Part shown: in pieces, positions 47,297 through 57,420 of the stretch
Position numbering within the stretch: the first letter of the stretch is position 1
Layout: every line of letters begins with the position of its first letter
Assembly (NCBI RefSeq): GCF_030272615.1
Contig: NC_081409.1
Location: 615,770,755 to 615,834,754, forward strand
DNA length: 64,000 nt
Source of the DNA: Cryptomeria japonica
Lineage: Eukaryota; Streptophyta; Pinopsida; Cupressales; Cupressaceae
Reading direction: 5' to 3'
Notes under the pieces: generated by a model
What the model saw: the letters and a program-made list of their open reading frames with translations, nothing else
Database searches by the model: none
Told to the model about the DNA's origin: nothing
Made by a program: the position numbers and the translations under genes

Positions 47297-48120
47297 CTAT
47301 TTTTTGCGGAAAACTTGTAATCTATTAATTTTTGAAAAGAAATGATTGTAACAAACTCTCCTCAAAAGGTCCGAAGATTTGTGCATCCATGTTGTTATAA
47401 ATGGATACCAGGACTAGAGGAAAGGGGATCACAAAATTTGGTAAGAAAACGCTGCAGAAATTTATCTGAGCTTTTCTAAGTTTAATGGAGAATCGGAATT
47501 TATTGTAATATTTCTTGAACTGGATATCAATATATAGGCCATCGGTTTTGAGTAAAGCTTTGTGTTGTCTTCAAGTTCGTTCATAAGTTTGTTTACTATT
47601 TTCATTCTGAATAATCCAGGGTTGTTCCGTTTGAATGGAATTGCAAAGCAATTTTAGTATAAGTGTTTGTTAGCTTTTCTCTTTAGGAGGGAGATTAAAT
47701 ACGCGAGATCACTCATACCAGTAATTTCTTTGGGAGGAACTTTGAATTCTGAGGACCATAGCTTAGTTTGGAATGCTTGAATTCTTATATGTGTCAGGCA
47801 TATATAAGGATTAATAGAAACCAAACCGATGGGTAATATAAAGATGTGTTGTTTAAGGAGTTTTATCTGAGTTAGATGACTCTGTGACCTTGGATAAGGC
47901 ACTGGTATTAATTGAAGTTGTTTATTGCATGCTTTGTTGATCGAAATGCTGAGATTAAGTATAATTTCTATCCTTTGTTTTCAGTTGATTTCAAGGTGAA
48001 TAAATCCACTGGTTTTCTGGACTGGTTTGCTGTGGGTTTATGTTCGAAAGTGTGAATTTAATTCACAAAGGTATACCCACCTGGGCTCCGAGAAAGCCTG
48101 AAGTGTAGAAGGTCTATCCA
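47297..48120 (+). other. 3' non-coding region of copy F
   Basis: No gene. It contains the TATA-type inverted repeat at 47,385-47,406, ATAAGGCACTGGTATT at about 47,895, and the closing motif at 48,070-48,108 (GTATACCCACCTGGG, then AAAGCCTGAAGTGTAG). After about 48,120 the sequence is LINE-like on the other strand. Confidence 0.5.
47385..47406. promoter_or_regulatory. TATA-like box in an inverted repeat, copy F
   Basis: Arms ATCCAT (47,385-47,390) and ATGGAT (47,401-47,406) enclose GTTGTTATAA, giving TTATAAATGG. It lies about 90 bases after the stop, the same place as in A, B and D. Confidence 0.4.
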
Positions 48121-48295
48121 AACCTTGTCATATGTTGCCTTGAAAATTTCCTTATCTTTGATATCTCTTCTGTACCAAGCTTTAAACCATATTAACTTGA
48201 GGATGTTAAAGGGAATCAGATTTTGAAGACAACAGAAGCATTTAGAAATTATGGTTGATGATGCCACATTGCCTCATCTGGATATGGTCTAGATC

Positions 48296-51200
48296 AAGCT
48301 AGGATTTCATTTCACATGCAAGTTTTCTCTCACCATTAATAGTAATATTTTCCTCAGTTCTGCAGGACAGGTTGGCGGCCCAGTCAGCACACGAATTAGC
48401 TTCCCTGTACACATGTGTGAAAACACACATTTCAAATGTGTCACTTATTTTCTTCACTACTTTAATAACATTGTTTATTGACCAAGATGGCGGAAACTTC
48501 TTGTTAAAACATTTTATTATATTCAAAGTCTCCTTCGCACTAGACTCTGGTGTAGTTGGCTTCCTTTGCTAGGACCATCCCATGATAAGCTGCCACAGCC
48601 TCAGCAACATGATTAGTTTGATTTCCTATAGGTATGCATTTAATGATTTTGCATTTTCCCCATTCGTCCCTTAGGATCACACCACATCCCACATTACCAA
48701 GGTTGCCCTTTGAAGCTCCATCAAAGTTGATTTTCATCCAACCATTGGAAGGACATTCCCATTTCACAGCCTCTCTAGGATTAGTCTGAAAGTAATTTCG
48801 TCCTTTTAATCTCCACTTCTTTAAGATTATTTGATCATCCTTGTCTTGAGGTTAGCAATACCACCTATGATATTAATATTTTCCAATATGTTTCTTTTTA
48901 TTTTCTCAAACACAATTTGAGCCTTAGACACCTTCTCTCTAAACACTCTTTCATTTCTCTCTTTCCATATACCCCAACATATATGGGGTAAGGCCAAATT
49001 CCATAACAAAATTGTAGACTTATTCCTTGATGGGTGCTACCAAGAGTTAAAAACCTCTTGAACTGATTCCAGGAACCTCCAACTAATATTGAAGTGATCC
49101 AAACATCTTCCCTAGATATCAGCAGAGAAGGGACAATGAAAGAGCAGGTGGTTAATGGTCTCCTCATTCTGCAAACAAAGAAAACAAACACTAGGCATAC
49201 AAATACCTCTTTTTATGAGGTTATCGATAGTTAGAATTTTATCTTGAAGGGCTGTCCAGAAGAAAATATTAATTTTAGGTGTTAGGCCTTTCACCCAAGC
49301 CTTAGCCCAACAAGGGCTATCCATTTTAGAAAACTATTGATAATAAAGAGAGGCCACAATAAATTTACCATTTGCTATGAATTTCTAGATTAATTGATCT
49401 TCATCTTCCACCACCACCATGGAGTTCTCATTTTGTTTAGACTTCCCAGGGATGGATCAACTTGGGATAAATCCTTCCACTGTCCATCTTTCCAGTAGTC
49501 CCCCACCATAGAGCCATATTTTTCCTTGCACATGTTCTGAAATCTACTCCAATCAAGACTTTCACTCAAAGGGGACTTGTGCAACCAGGAGTATTCCCAG
49601 AATTTTATAGGGTTTCCTTTCCCCATCTTCCATTTCACACCTTTGGCAATTAGATCTCTTGTTCTTGAAACATTTTTCCAGATATCGGATCCAATTGGGA
49701 TATCTTCTGCATTGAGGAAACTTAGAAGTGTAGGATATTGCTTTTTATACTTGTTGTCCCATATCAATTTCCATTCTCCCTGGTTATTATCCCCTCTCCA
49801 AATTTGCTTGGCCATAAGAAATTCATTCATGTCTCTTATTCTTCTTAGACCCCGACCTCCCTTTCTTATTGGTTTACAAACCTTATCCCACATAATCAGA
49901 TTCATTATCTTCTTCTCCTCGACCCCTGTCCACAAAAAATTTCTTTGAATTTTTTCAATAGCCTCTGCAAACTTGGCAGGAATTCTGAAAGGCTGATGGC
50001 ATAAAGAGGAATACTTTGAAGAGTTGATTTCAAAAGCTGAACCTTACCAGCTTGGCTGAGAAGATAACCTTTTCAACCTACTAACTTCTTATGGAATTTG
50101 TCCACCAAAGCTCTCCAAAAAGTTTCAGGAGGATCTTGGCATAAAGGGAGCCCCAAATAGGAAGCAGGAAGACTCCTTAATTGACACCCCAAAATGTTGC
50201 TTATTTTTATCTTTCTTCTTTCCAGAGTATTGATGAAGTATACAAAAATTTTAGACCAATTAATAAGTTTCCCAGTAGTTGACCCATAATTATCCAGTGC
50301 TTTATTTAAACTCCTAGAATCCTGCACTGAAGCCTTCCGCATAATTATAGTCATCCACAAAATGCTGATGAGAGCAAACTTGATCTGTTGAAGATGGTTT
50401 CAATCCACAAAAATCTCCCTTCTCAACCAACTTTCTAGTGTATCTCCCCAGACATTCTGCAATGATAATAAAAATAACCGGAGATAGATAATCTCCCTGC
50501 CTAAGTCCCCTTGAGGACTTGAAAAAGGGGGAAGGAGACCCATTAATTAAAATAGAAAAAGAAGTAGAAGAGACTAATTGACTAATAAGACTAATACTTC
50601 TAGAACAAAAACCAAAAGCTGAAAGAACTTTCATCATTAAATCCCAATCCACTCTATCATAGGCTTTGTATAAATCAAGCTTCAGAAGAAAGCCTTCTTT
50701 CTTAGCACTAGACAAAGAATGAATGTTTTCATGGACCGAAATTATCGAATACAAGATTTGTCTTCTAGGGACAAAACCACTTTGCTGAGGAGAAATGATA
50801 GAAGGAAGCAGCTTCAGGATTCTAGAAGTCAAAACCTTAGAGATGATATTGTATAGAGAGTTGCAAAGGCTTATAGGTCTGAATAGATCCATGGAATTGG
50901 CTCCCATTTTTTTGGAAATAAGAGAAATAAAAGTGCCATTTATCTCTTTCAAAATTCTTCTAGAACCAAAAAACTCTTTCACAGCTCTGGAAACATCATC
51001 TCCAACAATATGCTAGTACATTTGAAAAAAGAACATGGGAAAACCATCTGGGCCCGGAGCCTTGTTACCTTCAAAGGAATTGACAGCTTTCAGAATCTCA
51101 TCATTGGAAGGGATAGTAGTCAGATAAGATTTATACTCTACCTCCAAGATTGATGCGATACAATCCATAAGGTTCTTTTGAGATTGTAGATCCAAATTCT

Positions 51201-52421
51201 GATCCTTAGCAAGGAGGTTGGAGAAAAAATCCATGGCAGCCTTTCTCATAGATTCTTCCTCTTCAACAATTCTACCATTAGCTTTAATCTGTGATATCCT
51301 ATTGATGGCCTTATGTTTTAAAGTGGACATATGAAAATATTTAGTGTTTCTGTCCCCTTCCTTCAACCAAACATTTCTTGACCTTTGTTTCCAAAAAGTT
51401 TCTTCTTTTGCTATTATGTCATGATATCTCATAAGAATTCATCTTCAGTATCTCTTGAAGTATTAGTATATCCATTATTTTGAATCTCATCTTGAATATC
51501 TTTTAGATCTGAAAGAATATTTGCTTTCAAAGCAAAGATGTTCCCGAAGCATTCCTTATTCCACCTTTTAACATTTGCTTTCACAAACTTAAAAAATTTA
51601 ACCACTTTATACATAGCATTACCTTCAATTCTGACCTGCCACCATTCCTTGATTTTGCTTTCCATATTCGGGTGTTTATTCCACATTCTCTCAAATCTAT
51701 AAGGGAAGTGTCTTCTTCTATTCTTGGCATCAGTCATGAAGGATATAGGATAGTGATCCGATCCGGCCCTTATGTGAGCAGATAAAGAACAAAAGTAAGA
51801 ATTAAACCAATCCAGAGAAATAAGAGCTCTATCAAGTCTGACCTGAATTAAGTCCTCACCGCTCCTTCTATTAGTCCAGGTGTATTTAACTCCTTGCAAA
51901 TCTAGGTCATCATTATTATTGATGAAGTCCATTAAATCTAATCTACTATCCAGATTGGTTTGGCTCCCTCCCTTTTTCTTGTTTTCCTTCAAAGGGGTAT
52001 TGAATTCTCCCATAATCATCCACCCATCTTCAGCAAACCTATTTCTTAACAAGGTTAATTTTTTCCAAAAATCACTTCTGCCAGTCTTAGTGTTAGGAGC
52101 ATACACATTAGTTAAGACCCATAAGGTGCTCTCTTTCAAATGCTTAAATCTGATACAAGCTAGATTGTTGTCCTGAATCAACACTTCTCCCTCTATAGTG
52201 TTTTTATTCCAGAAAAAGACAATACCTCCTGAGGCTCCTTCTGAACTACCATCGCTAATTCCTCCATTACTAAACATTTTCAATCCTTCAACCTTTTCCT
52301 TTGACATTTTGGTTTCTTGAATCAAAAAAATATCCGTTTTTTTATCTCTAATCATACTTTTAATTAAATAATGTTTGTGAGGATTATTCAATCCTCAAAT
52401 ATTCCAGAAGATGATCTTCAT
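48296..52421 (-). pseudogene. LINE ORF2: endonuclease, reverse transcriptase, zf-RVT, RNase H
   Basis: It reads from ATG 52,421 on the minus strand. The ninth codon is TGA (52,397-52,395) where WNIRGLN would be expected, consistent with CGA to TGA. The endonuclease (52,391-51,429) has IFLIQETKM, VYAPNTK and GSDHYPISF, but GEFN replaces the catalytic G-D-F-N. The polymerase part (51,432-50,314) has KAPGPDGFP, LISKK and SLCNSLYNIISKVL, FLLKLDLYKAYDRVDWDLM and a catalytic FVDD. It is followed by WSKIFVYFINT and further decayed sequence to 49.4 kb. Then come the zinc-binding tail (49,324-49,112: ICMPSVCFLCLQNEETINHL) and RNase H (48,767-48,299: WMKINFDGASKGNLGNVGCG, REANSCADWAANL). Frameshifts and stops are numerous. 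It would copy LINE RNA at a nicked target. Confidence 0.85.
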
Positions 52422-53565
52422 GGTTTTTTAGAAATACCTGCCTCAAAGATGGTTCTTTGAGTCTCATCTGGTATGTTCTTGCTTGTTTTCATAGTCCTCT
52501 TCTTTGCATTTGAGTATCTTCTTGGAGAAGTATGCTGAGCTCCCACATCCCCAAGTCTACTTCTGGTATTTCTAGTTGATGTATTATTGTTTTTGTTGTT
52601 ATTATTGTTTTTTTTGTTTTTAATCTTTCTTTTATCCTCCATTACTTCTTCTTCTTCCTTCTTTGACTCACTCTTTCCCAATGCCTTTTTGATATCTTCC
52701 TCATCCCCCCATTTTGGCTCATTTTCCTTTGAAAAAGTCAACTTTACCTGAGATGGAGAGGCTAATGAAATCTCTGACAGCCCTTGATCAAGGATGTTAT
52801 CAGGTTGTGCATCTTGGATCCAGCCTGCTCCATTTTTTGACTCAGATGAATTTGATACTGAATTAAAATTGTCTCCTTCCTCTTTATTGTCTTTGGATTG
52901 ATTATCTCCCCTATTCTTCTGACCGTTATTTCTAATCTCAATCTTATTTGAGTTTTGTTCTATCTTATCCTTTTCCTTACTTTGGCTACTGACTTGCGAC
53001 TCTCTTTATCCATCCTCTGAATCCTTTCCACTCTTCTCCTTTTCCTGATGAGTGATCTTTTCATTATCTCCTTTCTTCGTAGCATTTCCCAACTCTCTGA
53101 CTAACACTTCCTCTATCCTTCCAACTTGGGACTATTTCTCTTGATCCAGACCATCATAAGGCAATGCTTTCAAAGAGCTATCCACCTTTTTCCATACTTT
53201 AGTTTGGGATTGAGATTTGACCGTATTACTTGGGCATTTTTTAGCCCAGTGCCCTACTTTTTTACAGTGAAAGCATGCAAAAGGGATTGTTTCATAAACA
53301 ATATTCTGCTTCCATTTGTCAAGTTTTGATTCTATCTCTATTTCCTTTGGCATATCCATTTCGGGCCCAAATCCTACACAGATTCTGGCATAAATAAGTC
53401 TTCTTCTGGATGTCGTGACTGGATCAATGGCGATAAGCTCCCCGAAAGCATTGGGTATTCCTGCAAACACATCTTTCTCCCAATATTCCATTGGGAGCCC
53501 AGGTAACTTTATCCAAACTGGAACTTGGACCACAAAATTATCCTCTCTTCCCACATTAGGGTACC

Positions 53566-55044
53566 TGTAGACGTCTAAAAATGGTCAACGCTTGCGGAGT
53601 CATACTTTAACATTTGCGCATTGCCTTATTTTAGGGTTCTTGCATCGCATTAACATTTCTTCTATGTTGCGCACTTGGTCTTTATCGTTTGCAAGCATCG
53701 AGTCCTTCTTCTGCATTCCTCATTTTTATCGCTTTCAAATTAGGTCTTGTCGATAACAATCTTCAGTCATGATTTTGGTTGATCTTATCCTGTCGCATCA
53801 ACGTGTGTGCACATGTATCATTATTTTGGACATCGTCAATCCTAATCGATGATAGAATTAGGGTTTTGTCCTCTTGTCACTCTTGTCATTTTGCGATCGA
53901 TTCGTCATCGATCCTTGTTCTTGTCAGTCTTGTCATTTTGCGATCGATTCATCATCGATCCTTGTCCTTGTCAATCTTGTCATTTTGCGATCGATTCGTC
54001 ATCGATCCTTGTCCTTGTCAATCTTGTCATTTTGTGATTGATTCGTCATCGATTCATCATCGATCTTTGTCCTTTTCAATCATGTCAATTTGGATCAATT
54101 AGTCATTGCTCCTCATCAATTGGTGCTTATCAATTGGTCTCCTTGTCAATCTTGGTCAATTTGTCATTGATTTTTGTCAACCAATTTTAATCATTTATCA
54201 ACACTGGTCCTTTGTCAGTCAGAATCATGATCAAATCGACCCTACATCAATTATCTTTTGTCAAGACCTAATTATCGTCCTTGCATTTCTAATTCATCTT
54301 CTAGGATTTTATGATTTATTCATTTAATCTTGATTGTCATTTTCCCTCTAGGTTAAATAATTTATTTATTTATCCTAAGTCTTCTTGTCACAATTAAATA
54401 TTTATTTAATTGGCTAATTAATTCCCCCTCTTTTTGTGAATTAATTAATGAATGAAAAATTATTAATTAATTCACCTAGTTTTCTAATTTCATCAATTTC
54501 TAATTTCCTAATTTCCAATTCATCATTTCTAACCTTATTTCTAATTTCTCCTAATTTCTAATTTCTATTTCTATTTCCAATTTTTGTCATAACATCTTGC
54601 ATAGCAATTTGTCATAATTTGTCATAACACCTTGCATAGCAATTTGTCATACACTTGTCATAATTTTTCCATTCTTGATTTGAATTTCCTTTCAAATATC
54701 TTCATGCTAATCTTGTATTTTCTCCAAATTATCTATAAATTGGATGAGTTCCTTTGTCAATCAAAAAAATCACATTTTCGAGTAACTACAAATTTCATCA
54801 ACAACTTGCTTTCCACTTGCAAATGCACTTTGTAGGTGAGAACAACATCAAATTGGAAGGTGAAAGAAGAACAATGGAGCCACATGAAGGAGATATCTGC
54901 ATCTAGTTTGCTTTGATTTCATTTTGAATATCTTGTCTTCATGTTTTCATTGATTAGATTAGGATTGTTTTCATTGCAGTTTTAGGTTTTGTGATTGTCC
55001 TAATTGTTATTTGTTTTGATGAATCCTCAATTTCCTGATCTACA
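53566..55044. mobile_element. Solo LTR, 1,479 bp, TGTAGA...TCTACA family, inside LINE ORF1
   Basis: Ends TGTAGACGTCT and CCTGATCTACA form a 6-base inverted repeat. The element is flanked by a perfect 5-bp duplication GTACC (53,561-53,565 and 55,045-55,049). Removing it restores the LINE ORF1 frame. It has no coding sequence. Different in sequence from the C-run LTRs at 9.2 and 14.8 kb, so it belongs to another family, possibly gypsy. It contains a 47-bp tandem repeat at 53,883-54,070. Confidence 0.9.
53883..54070. repeat. Four 47-bp tandem repeats in the solo LTR
   Basis: Units contain TTGTCATTTTGCGATCGATT followed by CATCGATCCTTGTCCTTG. They start at about 53,883, 53,930, 53,977 and 54,023, the last diverged. 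They lie in the first third of the LTR (plus-strand sense). Confidence 0.85.
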
Positions 55045-55839
55045 GTACCATTTCTGGATATACATTAAATATTTGCCTATCGCCCAAGTACCGTTGGAAA
55101 GGATATTTCTACGATCCTCCTCACAAGAGAAAGAAAAGGAAAGGCATCCTTTGTTCATAGCAACCACATCAACCTGACCTTTCAAGTTCCATTTCCTCTT
55201 AACAAACCCATGAATGACCTCAATGTTCGGTCTTGTCCCAAAAAAATTGCCAATCAAAGTATTTTCCATTCAAGCAATGTTATGATCTATAATTTGGTCA
55301 GGAACAGAAATGGAAAACTTTCCCTGAGACACATTCGAGGTATTCTTAACCGGGGGCAAGGATGACTTACCTTTAGGTTTGACCCCAAACAAAGAGGACC
55401 ATTTACCAATGTGTCTAGTCGATCTGGGTCCCCCTTTTATATCCCTTGAATTTGGTGGGTTCTCGAGATCCTTCCCATTAGATTATTTTCCTTCCACTGT
55501 GTCCTCTAAGCTGCTTGCCACTTGCTATCTTGGAACTGCTTCAGGTTTACCGCCTCCCAAATTTAAATTTTGAACTTGATCATTCCCCTTGCCTGCTGCT
55601 ATCTACTCTTCTAGTGATCTGGGACCCCCTCCTGGGTCCCACGAGTCCAAAGGAACATTGGGTTCCTTACCATCTGAACTCTCCCCTTCTAAAGGGCTCT
55701 CTAAATCTCCTCCTACATATTGTCCTACTGCTGAACCAGTTCTCCTGCTCAAAAAATTTGAATTTTGGGCCTGACCGCTCCCCTTCTCCTCCCCGCCCTG
55801 CTCCATTGATGATATGTTATTTTGTTAGGTGTTAATGTT

Positions 55840-56552
55840 GCCAAGCTCAATAAAGCCCAAATTCAGTTGCTGTTGAAAGAGAATGAGTTTGGTAGGCTAA
55901 AGAACATCAAATTGAGTAAAGAAATTGATCGTTTAAAGGAATTACTAAAGCAAAAAGAGCCACAAAAATTGTTAACACAAGGTGAAAGCTCAAAGCCATA
56001 GACTAAAGCCAACAAATTTAAGGAAGACATTTTCCATCTCCAAGCCCAACTAGAAAGCATCAAGATTGAGACACTATCTACATTTGTTCAAAAAATGTTT
56101 ACCAACTAGATGGTATGGATGCATAAATATTGGGAAATCTACTCAAAGAACCAGTCGACCATTGAGGAGCATGAAAGGTTAGAGGAAAGACTTCATGATA
56201 TGCTTGAAGAGCTCCAAGGAAAAGATTAATTAAGGCACATGGAAAGTATCTAGAAGCGTTAAGATTAGAAGGTGCCTATTTTCTAAGTGATGGATCAAAT
56301 GGAATCCCACCCTTTCTCAATGAAGATGGAGACCAGGAAGAAAAGATAGATTGGATTCAAGAGTGTCAGCATGTACTCAAAGATTCTATGAAGGCTGCCA
56401 AAGGTGGAGATACTGACATGGTGGTGAATTTCATTGAGAACATGGTGACAATGAAGATTGAATCAAGAGATACAATACATGACCATGACACCCATTACAA
56501 CAAGGAGTATCTGGACCATTTGACCAAAGAACACTTGTGCTTAACTAGATAA
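55840..56552 (+). pseudogene. Unknown long coiled-coil protein family, last part of the split copy (G)
   Basis: It continues copy E in frame directly after the LINE: AKLNKAQIQLLLKENEFGRL, coiled-coil sequence (KEIDRLKELLKQKEPQKL), stops at 55,999 (TAG) and further on, then MVWMHKYWEIYSKNQSTIEE. After a frame change comes the C-terminal motif FLNEDGDQEEKIDWIQECQ, equivalent to DKDKWISECQ in D and QDEWRN in B. It ends with TAA near 56,550. The whole split copy (20,838-56,552) would be about 1,000 codons long. Confidence 0.75.
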
Positions 56553-57420
56553 TCATTAGGCTCCTTTTAAGCTAATCTTTTAGTTTATTTTCAAGAGACT
56601 CTTTTAAAGGGCGTGACCCTATAACATGTTATAAATATTTGATGTAAGCATTTGCAAAAAAAAAGGGAGAAGTTACAAGTTCGTTGGACATTATCAACAA
56701 TTTCATGTTTCAAAGAGAAGACTTTTATTTTCAAGATAATATATAAAACTCAGTTCTCTTATTTTTACTTGTGTTGTGGATATTTTCATTTTAGGTAAGT
56801 TCTCTATTGTTATTGTGTATGGTTGATGATAGCTGCTCTAAATATTTGTGTGAAGAAATTGTATGTTGCTTCATAGTTTGATCATCAAGATACATCTGTG
56901 AATTGTGTGGCCTCTTATGTTTTGTTTAATTGGTCTTTCAAAATGAAAATTAAATTCAATTAAGCTAACCGTGAAGAATATCATACAATTATATGACATT
57001 GGGGGTTGGGTAGTTGACATATCCGTCTAAAGGAGGGTTTAAAATTTGTCTTTTAGAGTTATACATAGGGATTGCAAGTGAATGACTCTACTACCCAAAG
57101 GAAGTAAGGCACTAGTCTTTTAAAATATTGCCAATTCTCTTATTCAAATTTGTGTTGTGGATGCTTTCATTTCAAATCAGTTCTATGTTATAATTATCTA
57201 TGGTTGATAATTTTTATCTTAAATCTTTGTGTGAAGATTTTATGTTAAAGTTTAAAGTTAGATCGTCTGCACTTTTTAAAAATTTAATACTTTTTAGCAG
57301 TGAAAGACTTATTTTCTGGAGTAATACAATACCAGTACTTTTCTATTTTTGTGTGAAAGATTCTTTCATTTGGACTAGTTCTCTGTTGTTTCTTTTCAAG
57401 CAATTCAAAGCAATGTAAAA
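56553..57420 (+). other. 3' non-coding region of the split copy (G)
   Basis: No gene. An AGGG-CGTGA-CCCT hairpin and the palindrome ATAACATGTTAT with a TATAAAT box lie at 56,608-56,636. A diverged direct duplication occurs at about 56,750-56,870 and 57,135-57,250 (TTGTGTTGTGGATATTTTCA, then TATGGTTGATGATAGC). AAGGCACTAGTC at 57,107 matches the phrase in D and F. The closing motif of B, D and F is missing, probably cut off by the CACTA fragment to the right. Confidence 0.45.

Larger units (their letters stand above)
52742..55806 (-). pseudogene. LINE ORF1: DUF4283 plus CCHC zinc knuckle, split by a solo LTR
   Basis: ORF1 starts at 55,806 (MEQGGEEKGSGQAQ), about 20 bases from the LINE 5' end. 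A glycine/serine/proline-rich leader is followed by the DUF4283 RNA-binding domain (55,269-55,050: TLIGNFFGTRPNIEVIHGF, WNLKGQVDVVAMNKGCLSF, GKYLMYIQKWY). After the solo LTR it resumes at 53,560 with NVGREDNFVVQVPVWIKLPG. Then comes a CCHC knuckle CFHCKKVGHWAKKC (about 53,280-53,240) and a charged tail to about 52,740. Joining the two sides with one target repeat gives a continuous frame (KWY-PNVGRED). Several stops, mostly TAG or TAA, interrupt the leader and tail. The protein would coat LINE RNA. Confidence 0.8.
38766..55825 (-). mobile_element. L1-type LINE (minus strand), full 5' end, carrying later insertions
   Basis: A perfect 14-bp repeat TAGGTGTTAATGTT flanks the unit (38,752-38,765 and 55,826-55,839). 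Removing the unit with one repeat joins copies E and G in frame (NLGVNV-AKLNKAQ, like VNVVEFTKAQ in copy B). The LINE is antisense to the host copy: ORF1 starts at 55,806, about 20 bases from its 5' end, and the 3' end is at 38,766 (ATTTTTACTTAATCAA read on the minus strand, only a faint tail). The LINE body is 48.1-55.8 kb plus a piece at the left. The region 39-48 kb (unknown gene, 278-bp array, copy F) must have entered it later. I could not fix those inner limits. Confidence 0.75.

Noticed and set aside
47297-48120. The 3' region of F as a classical 3' LTR
   Set aside because: A TATA box follows the gene as in a U3 region, but no matching copy lies upstream of F or D, so the LTR model is not supported by this window.
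49577-49948. Plus-strand frame over the LINE
   Set aside because: Antisense to ORF2 between the polymerase and zinc-binding parts.
51880-52176. Plus-strand frame of 98 codons
   Set aside because: Antisense to the LINE endonuclease.
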